Notes under the pieces: model-generated
What the model saw: the letters and a program-made list of their open reading frames with translations, nothing else
What the model was told of the DNA's origin: nothing
Databases searched by the model: none
Shown here: piece by piece, positions 1-11,239 of the stretch
How the letters are laid out: every line of letters starts with the position of its first letter
Position numbering within the stretch: the stretch's first letter is position 1
Source of the DNA: Selaginella moellendorffii
Taxonomy: Eukaryota; Streptophyta; Lycopodiopsida; Selaginellales; Selaginellaceae
Length of the DNA stretch: 64,000 nucleotides
Direction of reading: 5' to 3'
NCBI RefSeq assembly: GCF_000143415.4
Contig: NW_003314284.1
Span: 602,693-666,692 of the forward strand
Position numbers and translations under genes: made by a program

Positions 1-152
1 TCCGTTGCTCGTGCAGTGAGTAGCTGAGACCAGGTAGGAGCTGGTACCATAGGTGAGAACCTTGGCAAGGGAACTTAGCAAAAGCCAAGGCGGTGTTGGA
101 CAGATAGACGAGGTAAGCTAGCAAGTTGGAAAGGAAAAATCTGTGGCTTACA
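1..152 (+). mobile_element. 3' end of an LTR (family B)
   Basis: The first 152 bases match the last 150 bases of the solo LTR that ends at 62406, with only scattered substitutions. Both end in a purine-rich stretch followed by GGCTTACA or GGTTTACA, so the LTR ends with the canonical CA at 152. Gypsy pol sequence begins straight after it, so this LTR lies inside or beside the decayed gypsy element. The rest of this element is outside the window. Confidence 0.75.
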
Positions 153-1079
153 ACTCCAAAGTGTATGAATGATGTGCAGTGCTTCTTGGGCAAGGTGTAG
201 TATCTCAGTCGTTTTGTGGATCATCTTTCTGATCGCACTGCACCATTGCGAGCATTGCTGAAGTCATCAACATCATCTTTCATCTGGTCTCCGGATTGTG
301 AGCGGGCATTCGGGGATCTCAAAGAGCTATTGACGACTCTTCCAGTTTTGGCATATCCTAACTACACTCGACTTTTTATTTGGCGCGTGGATGCTTCTGA
401 CATTGGTCTTGGAAGTGTGTTGATACAAAAGAGTTCGAGTGTGCTTAGTTAGCGCCATCCCATTGCATATATAAGCCGTACATTACAACCAGTGGAAATG
501 AACTACTCCACGACAGAGAATGAGTGTTTAGCAGCAGTTTCGGGTTTCGAAAAACTTCATGCATATCTATATGGTTCTCGGACATTACTTGAAGGTGATC
601 ATGCTACTATTACTTCATTATTGAAGAGGAAGAACCTGGTTAGTCGTACTACTTGATAAGCTTCAAATATATGATTTTGATGTTGTTCATCACCCAGGGA
701 GTTCTATAGTTGATGCTAATGCCCTTTTTCGAGCTCTTTTTCTTTCTCCATTCTCTTCTCATGTTTCTGATGAGCCTGTTGTTCTAGCCTCTATGGATTT
801 TCTAAACGAGGATTCTGTGCCGTCAGCAGTTGCTGTCCTTGACGTTCAGTGTCCACAAGGCGCGGAGAAGGATCTACCTTCTCTTGATGAGGTTAGCGAG
901 GCTCAAAAGATTGAACTATGGATTAAAAGGCTTTAAGATGGGTTTGAGAATCCTGCATCACTTGCTGATGACTTGCATTTCCAGCATTTACATTCTCAAT
1001 ATCGCCTTGAAGACGGCCTTTTTTATTTTGTGGGGACAGATCCTGATGATCATTTACGGCTGGTGGTGCCTTCTATCTA
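153..1079 (+). mobile_element. Ty3/gypsy pol fragment, RT connection and RNase H (left half of split element)
   Basis: Three-frame reading gives the end of a gypsy reverse transcriptase (a YLSRFV-like block near 190-220), the connection with a RAFGDLKE-type motif near 300-330, and RNase H blocks (RVDASDIGLGSVL, a HPIAYISRTL-like block, ENECLAAV). Reading is broken by stops, for example at 450 and 653, and by frameshifts. The frame ends at 1079 in a VPSIY block and resumes at 8174, so the copy was split by a later insertion. It is a dead fragment; the protease and gag parts are not seen. Confidence 0.85.
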
Positions 1080-2871
1080 TGAAACACAAAATCCCTAGGC
1101 CCCAAAATGGAGCTGGAAGGGCGCCACATGGTAGTGGCTGAAGCGAAAGCCAAACGAGTGTAACACGTTTGGATTAAAAGCTCCGCCTTGAAAGGTCGAA
1201 AGCGGGAGTGGAACTCCCAACAAAGTGCTCGAGGAATGAGCACGAAGCTAGCAATAAGTGAGGCTCTAAAAAGGGACCCAAAAGGACCAACATATGACAC
1301 GTGGTAGAGTCCAAGATGCAGTCTGAGGTGGACCGAGACGGAGTCTGAAATGGAGTCCGAGATGGAGTCTGAGGTGGAACGAGACAGAGTCTGAAATGGA
1401 GTCCGAGATGGAGTCCGAGATGCACTGAGACGGAGTCCGAGATGCAGTCCGAGATGGAGTCCGAGGTGGACCGAGACGAAGTTTGAGATGGAGTCCGAGA
1501 TGCACCGAGACGGAGTTCGAGATGGAGTCCGAGATGGAGTTCGAGGTGGACCGAGACGAAGTCCGAGATGGAGTCCGAGATGGAGTCTGAGGTGGACCGA
1601 GACGGAGTCCAAGATGGAGTCCAAGATGGAGTCCGAGGTGGACCGAGATGGAGTCCGAGATGGATCTGAGATGGAGTCCAAGGTGGACTGAGACGAAGTC
1701 CAAGATGGACCTGAGATGGAGTCCGAGGTTGAGACCGAGACCGGGACCGGGACCGAGACCAAGACCGAGATTGGGACAGAGACCGAGACCAAGGCTGAGG
1801 CCGAGACCAAGGCCGAGACCGAGGCCGAGGCCAAGTCCGAATTCGAGTCCGAGTCCGAGTCCGAGTCCGAGTCCGAGAGCGTGAAAGCCCAAAGCGTTCG
1901 TCTCCCAAACCCTGGGGGGTTTGGTGAGCTCCAAAAGTATAGTAGGGGGAGGACTGCAGTGGAGCCAATTTGGCCAGGAAAGGCTAGTTTGGCCCAGGAA
2001 GGCTGTACCCAGTGTTGGGTGATGAGCTGCCCACTGGGAAGTCCAAGACTAGAGTGAATACGAACCGATAAGTGGGGTAGCTTGGTGAAGTGTTCAAGAG
2101 CCGGCTCTAGTTCCCCCGGGAGATCAACTGGCTGATGCTCCCAATCCAAGTGTGGGTGGCATTACCTACTTGGATACCAGGCATGGCTCAACGAAACCTC
2201 GCTCTAAGCCCATGGCTAGAGCACCCAAAGGTGGAAGGCGGGGAAAGTACCTACGAGGCTTGCGTAAGGCCACAGTGTTCCGAAATGTTGTCCCAAAGGC
2301 CCAGACTGTGGAAAGGAAGAGGAGCCGTCCTTTGGTGTAGTGACCAAGGATACAGTCGTGTGGTGAGGAAATCCTAAAGGACCGTGGGACTTAGTGGTCG
2401 GGCCTGTGGGCCTTGATTCAGTGGCAATGTTGGCGAACATGCCCATGGGCAGAAAGGGACTTGGTGGGGACTGGAAAAAGGATATTGGGGGAAGCTAATC
2501 TCCATGTCTGTGGGCATCCTAAGGATGCTAAGGAGTGGATCTGGGATAATCACTCATGGACGGATGGCCCAATCTTTGAGAGATGGGACGGTGATGTAGG
2601 TGGTGTCAAACCACCGATGTGACCAAGGTGAATGGGCACGGCTTTAGCGTAACAGGTTGATATGTCAGTGGTACCTTGGGGTGTCGGTCATGGGATCGGA
2701 CACATGAAGCACTTGGACCAAGTGCAAAGGTTGAGTGGCGGGGATGCCATTCTCGGGGCTAGTAAGCCCAAGTCTAAAATAGGACTTATGAAGGTTGTGA
2801 GTGAGACTCCTCCAAGTGGTCAAAGGTGTGGTTAAGTGACTAAAGTAGAATGGAAAAATTAGTCGCTTACA
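1080..2871 (+). repeat. 5' LTR (family A), 1792 bp
   Basis: It starts TG and ends CA. It contains an expanded purine-rich tandem array (about 1310-1885), a conserved core starting GTGAAAGCCCAAAGCG near 1881, and a unique-looking 3' part. It is about 520 bp longer than its 3' partner, and nearly all of the difference is the array. Long open frames on either strand here are a product of the stop-poor repeat, not genes. Confidence 0.8.
1310..1885 (+). repeat. Expanded GAGTCCGA-type tandem array in the 5' LTR
   Basis: Imperfect units built from GAGTCCGAGATG, GAGGTGGACCGAGACG and GAGACCGAGACC words repeat for about 575 bp. The word order grades from longer units (about 34-36 bp) at the left to hexamer-like GAGACC and GAGTCC runs at the right. 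The 3' LTR keeps only about 120 bp of the hexamer-like part (7070-7190). Because the repeat is stop-poor it yields several long spurious frames. Confidence 0.85.
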
Positions 2872-2874
2872 ACT

Positions 2875-2886
2875 TGGTATCGGAGC
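2875..2886 (+). promoter_or_regulatory. Primer binding site-like sequence
   Basis: Four bases after the 5' LTR end is TGGTATCGGAGC. It differs by one base from TGGTATCAGAGC, the site complementary to the 3' end of initiator methionine tRNA that primes many plant LTR elements. Its position supports the LTR boundary at 2871. Confidence 0.7.
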
Positions 2887-2889
2887 TGT

Positions 2890-5800
2890 TCCTTAGTCCG
2901 ACTTTTATTGGTGCTCAAGTATATCACTATTGATATTGGCAACGGAAGGTCCTAGGAGTGGGCCTATCCTTGAGGAGTAGCATGTCGAGAGGACATAGCT
3001 CTCCACTGAAGTTCATGCGGGAACTTGGGCGTGATGTGGTGGATAGAAAAGGGGCCAGTAAGGGAACGACTTTGGGATCTTGGGAGCAATATAAAGGTTT
3101 CCTTAGAGAGTTGAGGATGTGATCCAAATGAGCATTTGACTCAGCAAACTGACTAATGTAGTTATGGTAAACAACTACAATTAGGATCACGGGAAAAATA
3201 GAGACTCCAAAGCAATAAAGGAATCACAAGATTATCCTCATATAGTTGAGGCTGATGCTCATGAATGTGAGACCAGAAATAATGACCGCGGGAGGTCAAA
3301 TACAGAAAAGGACATCAGTCATTGAAATGGTAACCGAAGCTACCTCTAATAAATGCTGGAACAACCTAAGGAGTTGGGGGTACTTAAATACTTAAAGATG
3401 AGTTGCTATTCTCATCACATGGACAAGTGATCCTAAGGGGCAAAGGTTAACCCCAAGAAAATCATCAAGTGTCGAAGTAACACTTGTAAAGATTGTCCTT
3501 GTGGGTAGGACATGAATACAAAAAATTGTATTCCAGTGAGTTGGCACCTCGAAAACTAAGACCTCGTAGGTTGTTGGATTAGTAAAGTCCAAAATGCTAG
3601 ATGACTCAAGTGGAGTCAGAGAATGGTCCTAAGGGATTGGTTGAAGCATTTGGACTGAGGTGTATGGTGCCCTATGAAGTATGGGGAGGATCATAAGATC
3701 CAAGTATGAGAACAGTAGGTATCTCATTGATGGCAGAATGTGCTATATTAAAGTTGTGGGAAAGATGTTCCCAGAAGAAAACAACTTTGGCACAAAGTTG
3801 GGTGCAAACACTATGGTGCGGTGCTAATGGATAGTTAGCATGAAGAACAACTATATTGGTCTTGGCAAAGACCTAGACACTAATAAGTAGTGTTGTAAGG
3901 ATAGGCTCGCGGGGCCAATGGTGTGGAAACACCAAATGTGCCAAGGTGGGATACCTTGAGGCTATGTTGGTGGGTTCATAAGAACCCCTTGCGAAGGGAA
4001 TCCCAATAGAAATGGGAATGGCATAGCCTAAGCTGGAAGGCATGTGGTAGAGTGTGGTGACCAAAATAATGATGGAGGTGTGGAAGCACCAGCAATGAGT
4101 TGTAGGACTTGACAACTATGAGGCAATTAAGCAAAAGGTGCAAGATAATTGGTTAAACTGGTAGAAGGTAGCTACCCGAAACTTCTTAATGGCATAAAGA
4201 AGTTAAATATACCCTTATGGGGGATAAATTGCTTATGTTGCAATATAGTAAGTCAATGTCGTAAATGAGAATGCTCATTGTCCAAGAGGCCATCATTTGG
4301 GACATCCAAACACTCTAGAACACCAGAAGGTGGTATTTGATGTCGTGAGGGCAATAGATAAAGCCCAAGGGACTAAGTCCCTAGTGAATGATGGATAGAA
4401 GGTGCTATCCAAATGTCCAAGGTTGCGGAGACGGGAGAAGACTGTCTACCCGAATTAGATAAAGCCAAAAATGGAATTTTGGCAAGGCTAGTGATGGGCA
4501 TGTAAGGGCCCATAACCAACAACATTAATCCCAGTATGTGGGATTATAAGGTGAGTATACCTGGATTGAGGAACCACTCCCTAGGCTATCAGATCAGTTC
4601 ATCCTTAAGAATACTTGCTAAGGCATGATAGAAAGTGCAAAGCCATCCTCCTAGTTTAGAGGAGAATGACTGAAGAAAAGGTGTGAAGCCAAAAGCAAGT
4701 AGTAAGGGGATAGAACCAAACCATAAGAATCGAAGGGCATAACCAAGAGTGGTTATGTCAGTTGGGAGTGGAGAATCAAGTGGGGGCTCAAGGGTATTGT
4801 TGCTAGCAACCGTGATGTCATGGAGAGTCTAAAATATGGAATTGTCCATGTTAGACTATATGGCAACTAGAAAGCTTGCCAAAAGGGAGGCCTTAGCAAG
4901 CTAAGGGACAAAGTTCCTTCAAAGTTCCCAAAGACGATTCTAAGTAGCTTAGTACCTAGAAAGCCAAGCGTAAATGGTTCCTAGAACGCATGAAATCAGA
5001 GTGGTGCAGCAGAAGCATGGTCTTGAAGTTGGCCATGAGGCAAGGCCATCAAGGTTGGGGAAGTGGTTCCTGAGTGTTCAAAGAGAGGGCTTTGAATGAA
5101 AGTCAAGGGTTAAGGACTTTCACGCATATGCATGAACCATGTTATGGTGGCCAGATGACTTGCTAAGGGAGATTGGCAAGTCAGGGGGACAAATCCCCTA
5201 ATTGAAGGTGCTAACTTCAAAAGGGGTGGCCCATGGGGCCAAGCATGGAGGAGTCAATGCATGATCACAGACTTGTCAAGTAAGAGGACTTGGCAGTGCG
5301 GAGGAACTAGGTTCCTAAGCTGTGATCTATAGCGCGCTTTAAATATAAGTTGGTGCACCGGTGTGGGGAGTCACGCCAGGCATTTTGGATGATGCCTTCC
5401 GTAAATGCATATACGGAGGTTGGGTTCAAGTCCCGACCCTTTAGTGCTTGGGTTCGAGTCCCAAATCACTAGAGCATGGTGATGGTTTGGAATATGAGGA
5501 CACTTGTATTTCGGTGGTCATGGACTCTCAATGAGGAGATTGGCTTGGGCACACCGCCAAGCAGGGGATGCCTCAGAGTCGTGATGCGCAGTTAGATTGC
5601 TTAGAGTGAAAGTTTGGCATATTTAACTTGAACACTTTGGTGCAAAGGGCACCAAGGACGTGGTGAATGAGATGGGGACACCCAGTCTCAGTTGCTATGG
5701 ATCCTTGGCCGGAAAGGCTGGTTTGGGCGCACCGCCAAGTGTGGGGGATGCCCTCGAGGTCATAGTCAACAACATAGAGGGGCTTAGTTCCTATTAGTAG

Positions 5801-6899
5801 ACCTATTAAGGGGTCAAGATGAGATCACTAGGTGATCTTGTGGCTAAACAAGGACAAAGTCTTTATTTGGGTTAAGGAATATGATTCCTAGTTCAAAGTG
5901 TTGATTTGAACTATTGATAATAGTGTAGCTTGGTCAAGGTGACCAAGTAAGGGAAATGAGCTATGTCAATGCTATGGCATAGTAAATCCGAAGAAGGTAG
6001 TCTCTATAAGAGATCCAAGGGAGGATCTCAAAAGTTGGGTTGTGGATAGAGCCCACAACAGAAAATGTTAAAAAGACATACTAGGGGTGAACACCCTCTG
6101 GACTTGGCAAAGCAAAGTGTTTGCTATGGAACTGAAAGGAAACCTTGAAAATGGAGGTAGCAATCCTATGTTGTTGGGTGCAACAATTAAGGATAGGAGT
6201 AAAAGACTAGTGGCTAAGAAAAGAGCCATGGAAATCCTAGGAAAGAATCCAAATGGCAAAGTTAGGCTAGGAACACTATTGTGTTGGGTGCTGACGAATT
6301 GTGGGAAACACAATGTGTTTCCAAGGATGGATTCCCAACTGCTCCGATTTGGCGAAAGTGGGAGCTCCAAGGGAGGGCCATGGACAGCCCTAGCACAAAG
6401 TATGATACCTGGAACTTAGTGCCCAAGGTGGCATGAAATAAAAGAGAGGATGATGATGCCCTCAAAGTAGAGAACTTCCTAAGATGGGGAAGTGGAGTTG
6501 CACAATATGTGCAATGCAAAGTGTTGGAGACACCTAGGAAATTAATTTCAAGAAGTCAAAAAGTAAAAGTTCCAAAGTGCAAATGTTCAATCAATGGAAA
6601 CTGAGACTACTCGAGAAGCAGTAGTGGGATTGAGATAGAGAAGGTGCCTCTAATGGGTTTAGCGATGACTAAACCAATAAATGGAGAAAACCACCACAAG
6701 TGGTCAAATAAGTCTCTAACTTGGAAAGACTATACTCCTTAGAGGATGGACAAGGCATGATGAGCCTTTGGTGTCAAACCATAGACAAACTTTGGTTGGG
6801 TGCCAAGGATGGAAATGGTAATACATGTGGGTGTTACTTTATAAAAGAGGTTTATTGTTCGATGAGGACATCGAACTTCGTCTATGGGTGGTGGAGTTG
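2890..6899 (+). other. Non-coding interior of the LARD-like element
   Basis: About 4 kb poor in open frames (longest about 110 codons) and purine-rich on this strand, with recurring AAGG and CCAAG words. I see no retroviral-type motif on either strand. The stretch before the 3' LTR (GGGTGGTGGAGTTG near 6886-6899) is G-rich but a weak polypurine tract. The twin T-arm-like hairpins near 5421-5465 are listed separately. Confidence 0.65.
5421..5465 (+). promoter_or_regulatory. Two tandem tRNA T-arm / B-box-like hairpins
   Basis: GGTTCAAGTCC (5423-5433) and GGTTCGAGTCC (5451-5461) both match the pol III B-box consensus GGTTCGANTCC. Each is flanked by complementary 5-base arms (TTGGG with CCCGA, and TTGGG with CCCAA) around a 7-base TTCRAGT loop, as in a tRNA T arm. 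I could not fold a whole tRNA around either, so this is not called a tRNA gene. Confidence 0.5.
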
Positions 6900-8173
6900 T
6901 GAGACACAAAATCCCTAGGCCCCAAAGTGGAGCGAGGTAGTGACTGAAGCGAAAGCCAAATAAGCGTAACACATTTGGACTAAAAGCTCCTCCTTGAAAG
7001 GTCGAGAGCGGGAGTGGAACTCCCAACAAAGTGCTCAAGCAGGCAATAAGTGAGGCTCTAAAAAGGGACCGAGACCGAGACCGAGACCGGGACTAGGACC
7101 GAGACCGAAACCGAGATTGGGACGGAGACCGAGACCGAGACCGAGACCGAGCCCGAGCCCGAGCCCAAGCCCGAGCCCGAGTCTGAGAGGGTGAAAGCCC
7201 AAAGCGTTCGTCTCCCAAACCCTGGGGGGCTCCAAAAGTATAGTAGAGGGAGGACTGCAGTGGAGCTAGTTTGGCCAAGAAAGGTCAGTTTGGCCCAAGA
7301 AGGTTGTACCTAGTGTTGGGTGATGAGCTACCCACTAGGAAGTCCAAGACTAGAGTGAATATGGACCGACAAGCAGGGTAGCTTGGTGAAGTGTTCAAGA
7401 GCCAGCTCTAATTCCCCCAGGAGATCGACTGGCCGATGCTCCCAATCCAAGTGTGGGTGGCACTACCTACTTGGATACTAAGCGTGGCTCAATGGAACCT
7501 CGCTCTAAGCTCATGGCTAGAGCACCCAAAGGCGGAAGGCAGGGAAAGTACCCACGAGGCTTGCGTAAGGCCACAGTGTTCCGAAATGTTGTCCCAAAAG
7601 GCCCAAACTGTGGAAAGGAAGAGGAGTAGTCCTCTGGTGTAGTGACCAAGGATACAGTCGTGCAGTGAGGAAGTCCCAGAGGACCGTGGGACTTAGTGGT
7701 CGGGCTTGTGGGCCTTGATCCAGTGGCAGTATTGGTGAACATGGCTATGGGCAAAAAGGGACTTAGTGGGGACTGAAAAAAGGATATTGGGGAAGGCTAA
7801 TCTCCATGTCTGTAGGCATCCTAAGGATGCTAAGGAGTGGATCTGGGATGATCACTCATGAACAGATGGCCCAATCTTTGAGAGATGGGACGGTGATGTA
7901 GGTGGTGTCAAACCACCGATGTGACCAAGGTGAATGGGCATGGCCTTAGCATAATGGGCTGATATGTCGGTGGTACTTTGGGATGTCGGTCATGGGATCG
8001 GACACATGAAGCACTTGGACCAAGTGCAAAGGTTGAGTGGCGGGGATGCTATTCTCGGGGCTAGTAAGCCCAAGTCCAAAATAGAATTTATGGAGGTTGT
8101 GAGTGAGACTCCTCTAAGTAATTAGAGGTGTGGTTAAGTGACTAAAGTAGCATGGAAAAATTAGTCACATACA
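6900..8173 (+). repeat. 3' LTR (family A), 1274 bp
   Basis: It aligns to the 5' LTR at both ends and throughout the unique part (the GTGAAAGCCCAAAGCGTTCG core at about 7191, then a long collinear stretch to TACA at 8173). It lacks most of the tandem array. Many single-base differences from the 5' LTR indicate an old insertion. Confidence 0.8.
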
Positions 8174-9345
8174 CTATCTTTATTCTGCGGTTTCTCCATA
8201 CCTACCATGATTCTCTTGTTCTAGGTGGGCATATGGGACATTGTCGTGTAACCGAGAAGCTGCACAAGTCTTTCTATTGGCCGAAGATGCGACACGATAT
8301 TATCCAGTATGTGCATAGCTGCGTTTGGTGCCAAGCTCGTAATACTCCCCCTTTTGTTGCGGAAGGATAGTTAGAGTCAATTGCAGTTTCCCGTCCGTTT
8401 GAGTTGGTGGCATTTGATCTTATGGGACCTCTTCAATAATCGACTGCTAACAATGAGTATGTTATTATTGCTTTTAATTACTTGACTCGTTGGGTGGAAG
8501 TTGGTGCTTTTGCTAGCACCTCTACAACTGCTGTTGGATACTTCCTCCTCAATCGAGTGGTGTTTCAGCATTCTTGTCCAGAGCGAATTCTTTCGGATAA
8601 TGGTCCCGCATTTATGGCTGAGGCATTTCATGCTTTGATGTCTCAGTTGGGGATACGCCACATTTTCACGAGTGCTTATCATCCACAATCAGACGGTCTG
8701 GTGAAACGGCTCGTTTGGACATTCAAGGGGATGATTGCGAAGTATGTGAACTTTCAACATTTGGATTGAGATGGTTATTTACCGTCTCTTTGGTATGCAT
8801 ATATCACAGGGGTGCAGAATTCTGTTGGTGCTTCACCATATAAACTCCTATATGGTCATGATCTAGTATTACCAACGGAGCTAAGTTTACTTTCGTGATT
8901 GCCACGAGCTACAGATGCTAGGTCATGGGATCAGTATTTGACGAACATTCTTCCACTTGTCCAAGTAGAGTCTGCCAAACACTTAGGCCGCGTACAAGTG
9001 GGACAACAACGGCGGTACAACTCCCATTATCGTGCACTTGCGGAGTACAAAATGGATGATTTGGTGTTAGTCCATTTTCCTCACCTTACAGTAGTTTATC
9101 TAAGAGGCTCCTTACACAGTGGAAAGGACCGTATCGGGTGTTGCGACAGGTTGGATCACAAGTTTATGAGGTTTGGCATGACGTCCAGTAGGACAATCCT
9201 TTAGAGATTGTGCATATGCAGCGGTTGAAACGCTTCATATAAAGGGATCAAGAGCAATTAATACCACCTACAAATCTGCCTCCTCCTAACGTCCCTTTAA
9301 ATCCCAGCCTGTCTACAAAAGAACCCTGATGGTTTTCTATTATTC
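8174..9345 (+). mobile_element. Ty3/gypsy integrase region (right half of split element)
   Basis: This continues the frame broken at 1079. It has an HHCC zinc-binding segment (GGHMGHCR ... CVWCQ, about 8225-8335) and an integrase core with the first Asp in VAFDLMGPL (about 8406-8440) and the second in SDNGPAF (about 8597-8617). The region that normally carries the catalytic Glu reads SDGLVKRL (about 8690-8715), with Lys where Glu is expected. It then runs into a C-terminal domain, with stops near 8368, 8437, 8767 and 8897. The copy is clearly inactive. Joined across the nested element it gives one continuous gypsy pol order. Confidence 0.85.
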
Positions 9346-9560
9346 CAAGAGGGGGGATAATGCGAGGGCCAAGTGTACGGCTATGATGCTATATACTAAT
9401 ATTAGCATAATGGGATTTTGGTAGCCATTGGATTGGTTTCAATGCAGACCACTCGTTCCTCTATATAAGCTAGGGTTTTTGGGATAATTGATATGCACAT
9501 TTTTGTATTCCCTTTCCATATTCCAAGCACTCACAATTGAAGCTACCATATATCAAAATC
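9346..9560 (+). mobile_element. Gypsy polypurine tract and start of its 3' LTR
   Basis: AAGAGGGGGGATAA (from about 9346) is a good polypurine tract, and a TG-initiated sequence follows at about 9360. A TATA-like CTCTATATAAGC lies at about 9458-9470, which suits an LTR promoter. I cannot fix the right end of this LTR because the AT-rich sequence after 9560 has no recognisable partner here. Confidence 0.55.
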
Positions 9561-10830
9561 CTCTAATAAAAATCAAATATATAAAAATTTTTGTTTTCTT
9601 ATAATACAGTATTCTTTAACTTTAATAACTATATTAAAAACTCCTTTGGATGTTAATATTTCTTTAGTATCACTATAATTTACTAAGTATATATGTGTAA
9701 GCTCTATGTTGCAAGTATTTATGAAATATCACATGGATTTAAAACTTGAAAGTTTCCAAATCTTGGATAATATTTTAATTCAGATATGATATATAGTCTT
9801 GATAATAATATAAGCTGTAAAGTTAAATAAAATTTTAATTTTCATATCTAATAAAATTTTATATAAAAATATAAGAAGAAGTATATAGATATATTTTAAT
9901 TTTTATATCTTTATAAATTAAAAAAGAAAAGTTTTAGATCTTCACTTCAGAATTTAATTTTAAATATCACATTAACCTCTGAATTATAAATAGTTACATT
10001 TTTTGTTTGCTTAAGAAAACCTGTAAAGGGTGAGATGGTAGTGGATAGACCTAGAATATGCTTAGATATTCTAGGATATTCTACTCTAACGGTTTTTATT
10101 CATTTAGATTAATCTTGTATTTATAATTTATAGACATATGTATAATTTATAAAATTTCTTAAACCTTTTCTAGTATACTATTTCTTAGTCTATCATCTAA
10201 TGGTTGATATGCAATAAGATTAATCTTGTGTTTATAAATTATAAACATTCTTATAATTATAAACTTTATTTAATCAATTGGATTAATAAGTAAGAATAAC
10301 ACTACTGTTAAGCAAACCATACATGCAACATGTAACAATTTTTTAGTTTTTCACTTTCTAGTTTTTTTAATTTCTAAAACTTTAGTGTCTATCATAATAT
10401 TTATCATGCATATAGGGTGACAAAATAGGTAGTGGTCATGTTTGAAAGATATAAGCTCTTTGCCACTTCTAACTCCACATGTCAATCACCATTCACTTTG
10501 CTATTCTTCCATTCACAATAATCATTGTCTAAAAATAGATATTCCAATTTTTCATATTCAAAATATGGAGGACAATATCAGCTTTCACAAGTTGAAGACA
10601 TCCAATTTGTGGAAAAGCTTGTCTCCCGGATCAGGAGAGCAGCATGCATTGCCGAGGCCACATTGCATGCACTGTCGCAACCAAATACGAATCTGTCTTG
10701 ATGTTCATGATGAATGAACATCACAGGCTTTTTATAGGCTTCAAGTCATGGAACCATGTTTATTATTGTTAAATAATTTAATTGATCAAATAATTATAAA
10801 CATATTTATAATTTATAAATCAACATTAGA
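9561..10830. other. AT-rich intergenic stretch, no gene
   Basis: Strongly AT-rich, with several imperfect copies of words such as TTTATAATTTATA and ATTAATCTTGT (10100-10300 and 10770-10830). No coding pattern was found; the 91-codon frame at 10442-10717 matches nothing I know. A segment near 10757-10825 resembles 45680-45735 in the same orientation. Confidence 0.6.
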
Positions 10831-10839
10831 TAGTTGGCA

Positions 10840-11210
10840 TTCCTGTTGCAACCATGGAAGATATGGTCCATGTAAGGTAGGAGTGTTAAAGCTCTTTGAT
10901 CTTCCTATCAAGGAGAAGATGAAGTATTATACAGATGGAATATTGTGCCTTGGGCAGGATCCAACTATATTTCAAGCATTAAACAAGCATGAAACAGCTG
11001 AGTAAAACTTTGCTATCAACATTGTTTGAAGGACTCAAGCTAGATTCAAGCCACCTACCGAAATTGTTTGGAGACTCGAAAATGATCTTGCAATTGAATT
11101 ATTATCTGCAATGCCCAAATCCCGATGAATGGCAGCAGCAGATTGACAATCCAGACTCCAGGCTAGAAAGGGTGATCTTTGATATATTTACTAATGCAAA
11201 AGCCTTATAG
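10840..11210 (+). pseudogene. 2-oxoglutarate dioxygenase remnant
   Basis: The segment aligns with exons 2 and 3 of the intact 2OGD gene at 13472-14696. It has a copy of the exon-2 start (CATTCCTGTTGCAACCATGG, LFDLPIKEKMKYYT), then a jump to the exon-3 start (KQLSKTLLSTLFEGLKLDSS, YYLQCPNPDE). The HxD iron-binding segment and the rest are missing and the frames are disconnected, so it cannot be functional. It is more diverged than the two intact copies and lies just downstream of the transporter gene, which suggests an older tandem duplicate. Confidence 0.8.
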
Positions 11211-11239
11211 TGCCTTATAGACATTTCAGCAGCTAACAT

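Larger units (their letters stand above)
1080..8173 (+). mobile_element. Non-autonomous LTR retrotransposon (LARD-like), nested in gypsy element
   Basis: Two related LTRs (1080-2871 and 6900-8173) both begin TGA-ACACAAAATCCCTAGGCC and end in TACA. They flank about 4.0 kb in which I could find no gag, protease, RT, RNase H or integrase motif in any frame. A primer-binding-site-like sequence follows the 5' LTR and a G-rich tract precedes the 3' LTR. The word CTATCT occurs on both sides (1073-1078 and 8174-8179), consistent with a target-site duplication apart from one extra base on the left. LTRs over 1 kb around a long non-coding interior fit the definition of a large retrotransposon derivative (LARD), which would depend on another element for its enzymes. 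Confidence 0.8.

Noticed and set aside
1073-2149. Minus-strand 358-codon frame (with 264- and 222-codon overlaps) rich in Ser, Arg and Leu
   Set aside because: It comes from the stop-poor GAGTCCGA tandem array inside an LTR and is low-complexity in every frame.
5340-5470. A tRNA gene
   Set aside because: Only T-arm-like hairpins are present; no acceptor stem, D arm or anticodon arm could be folded.
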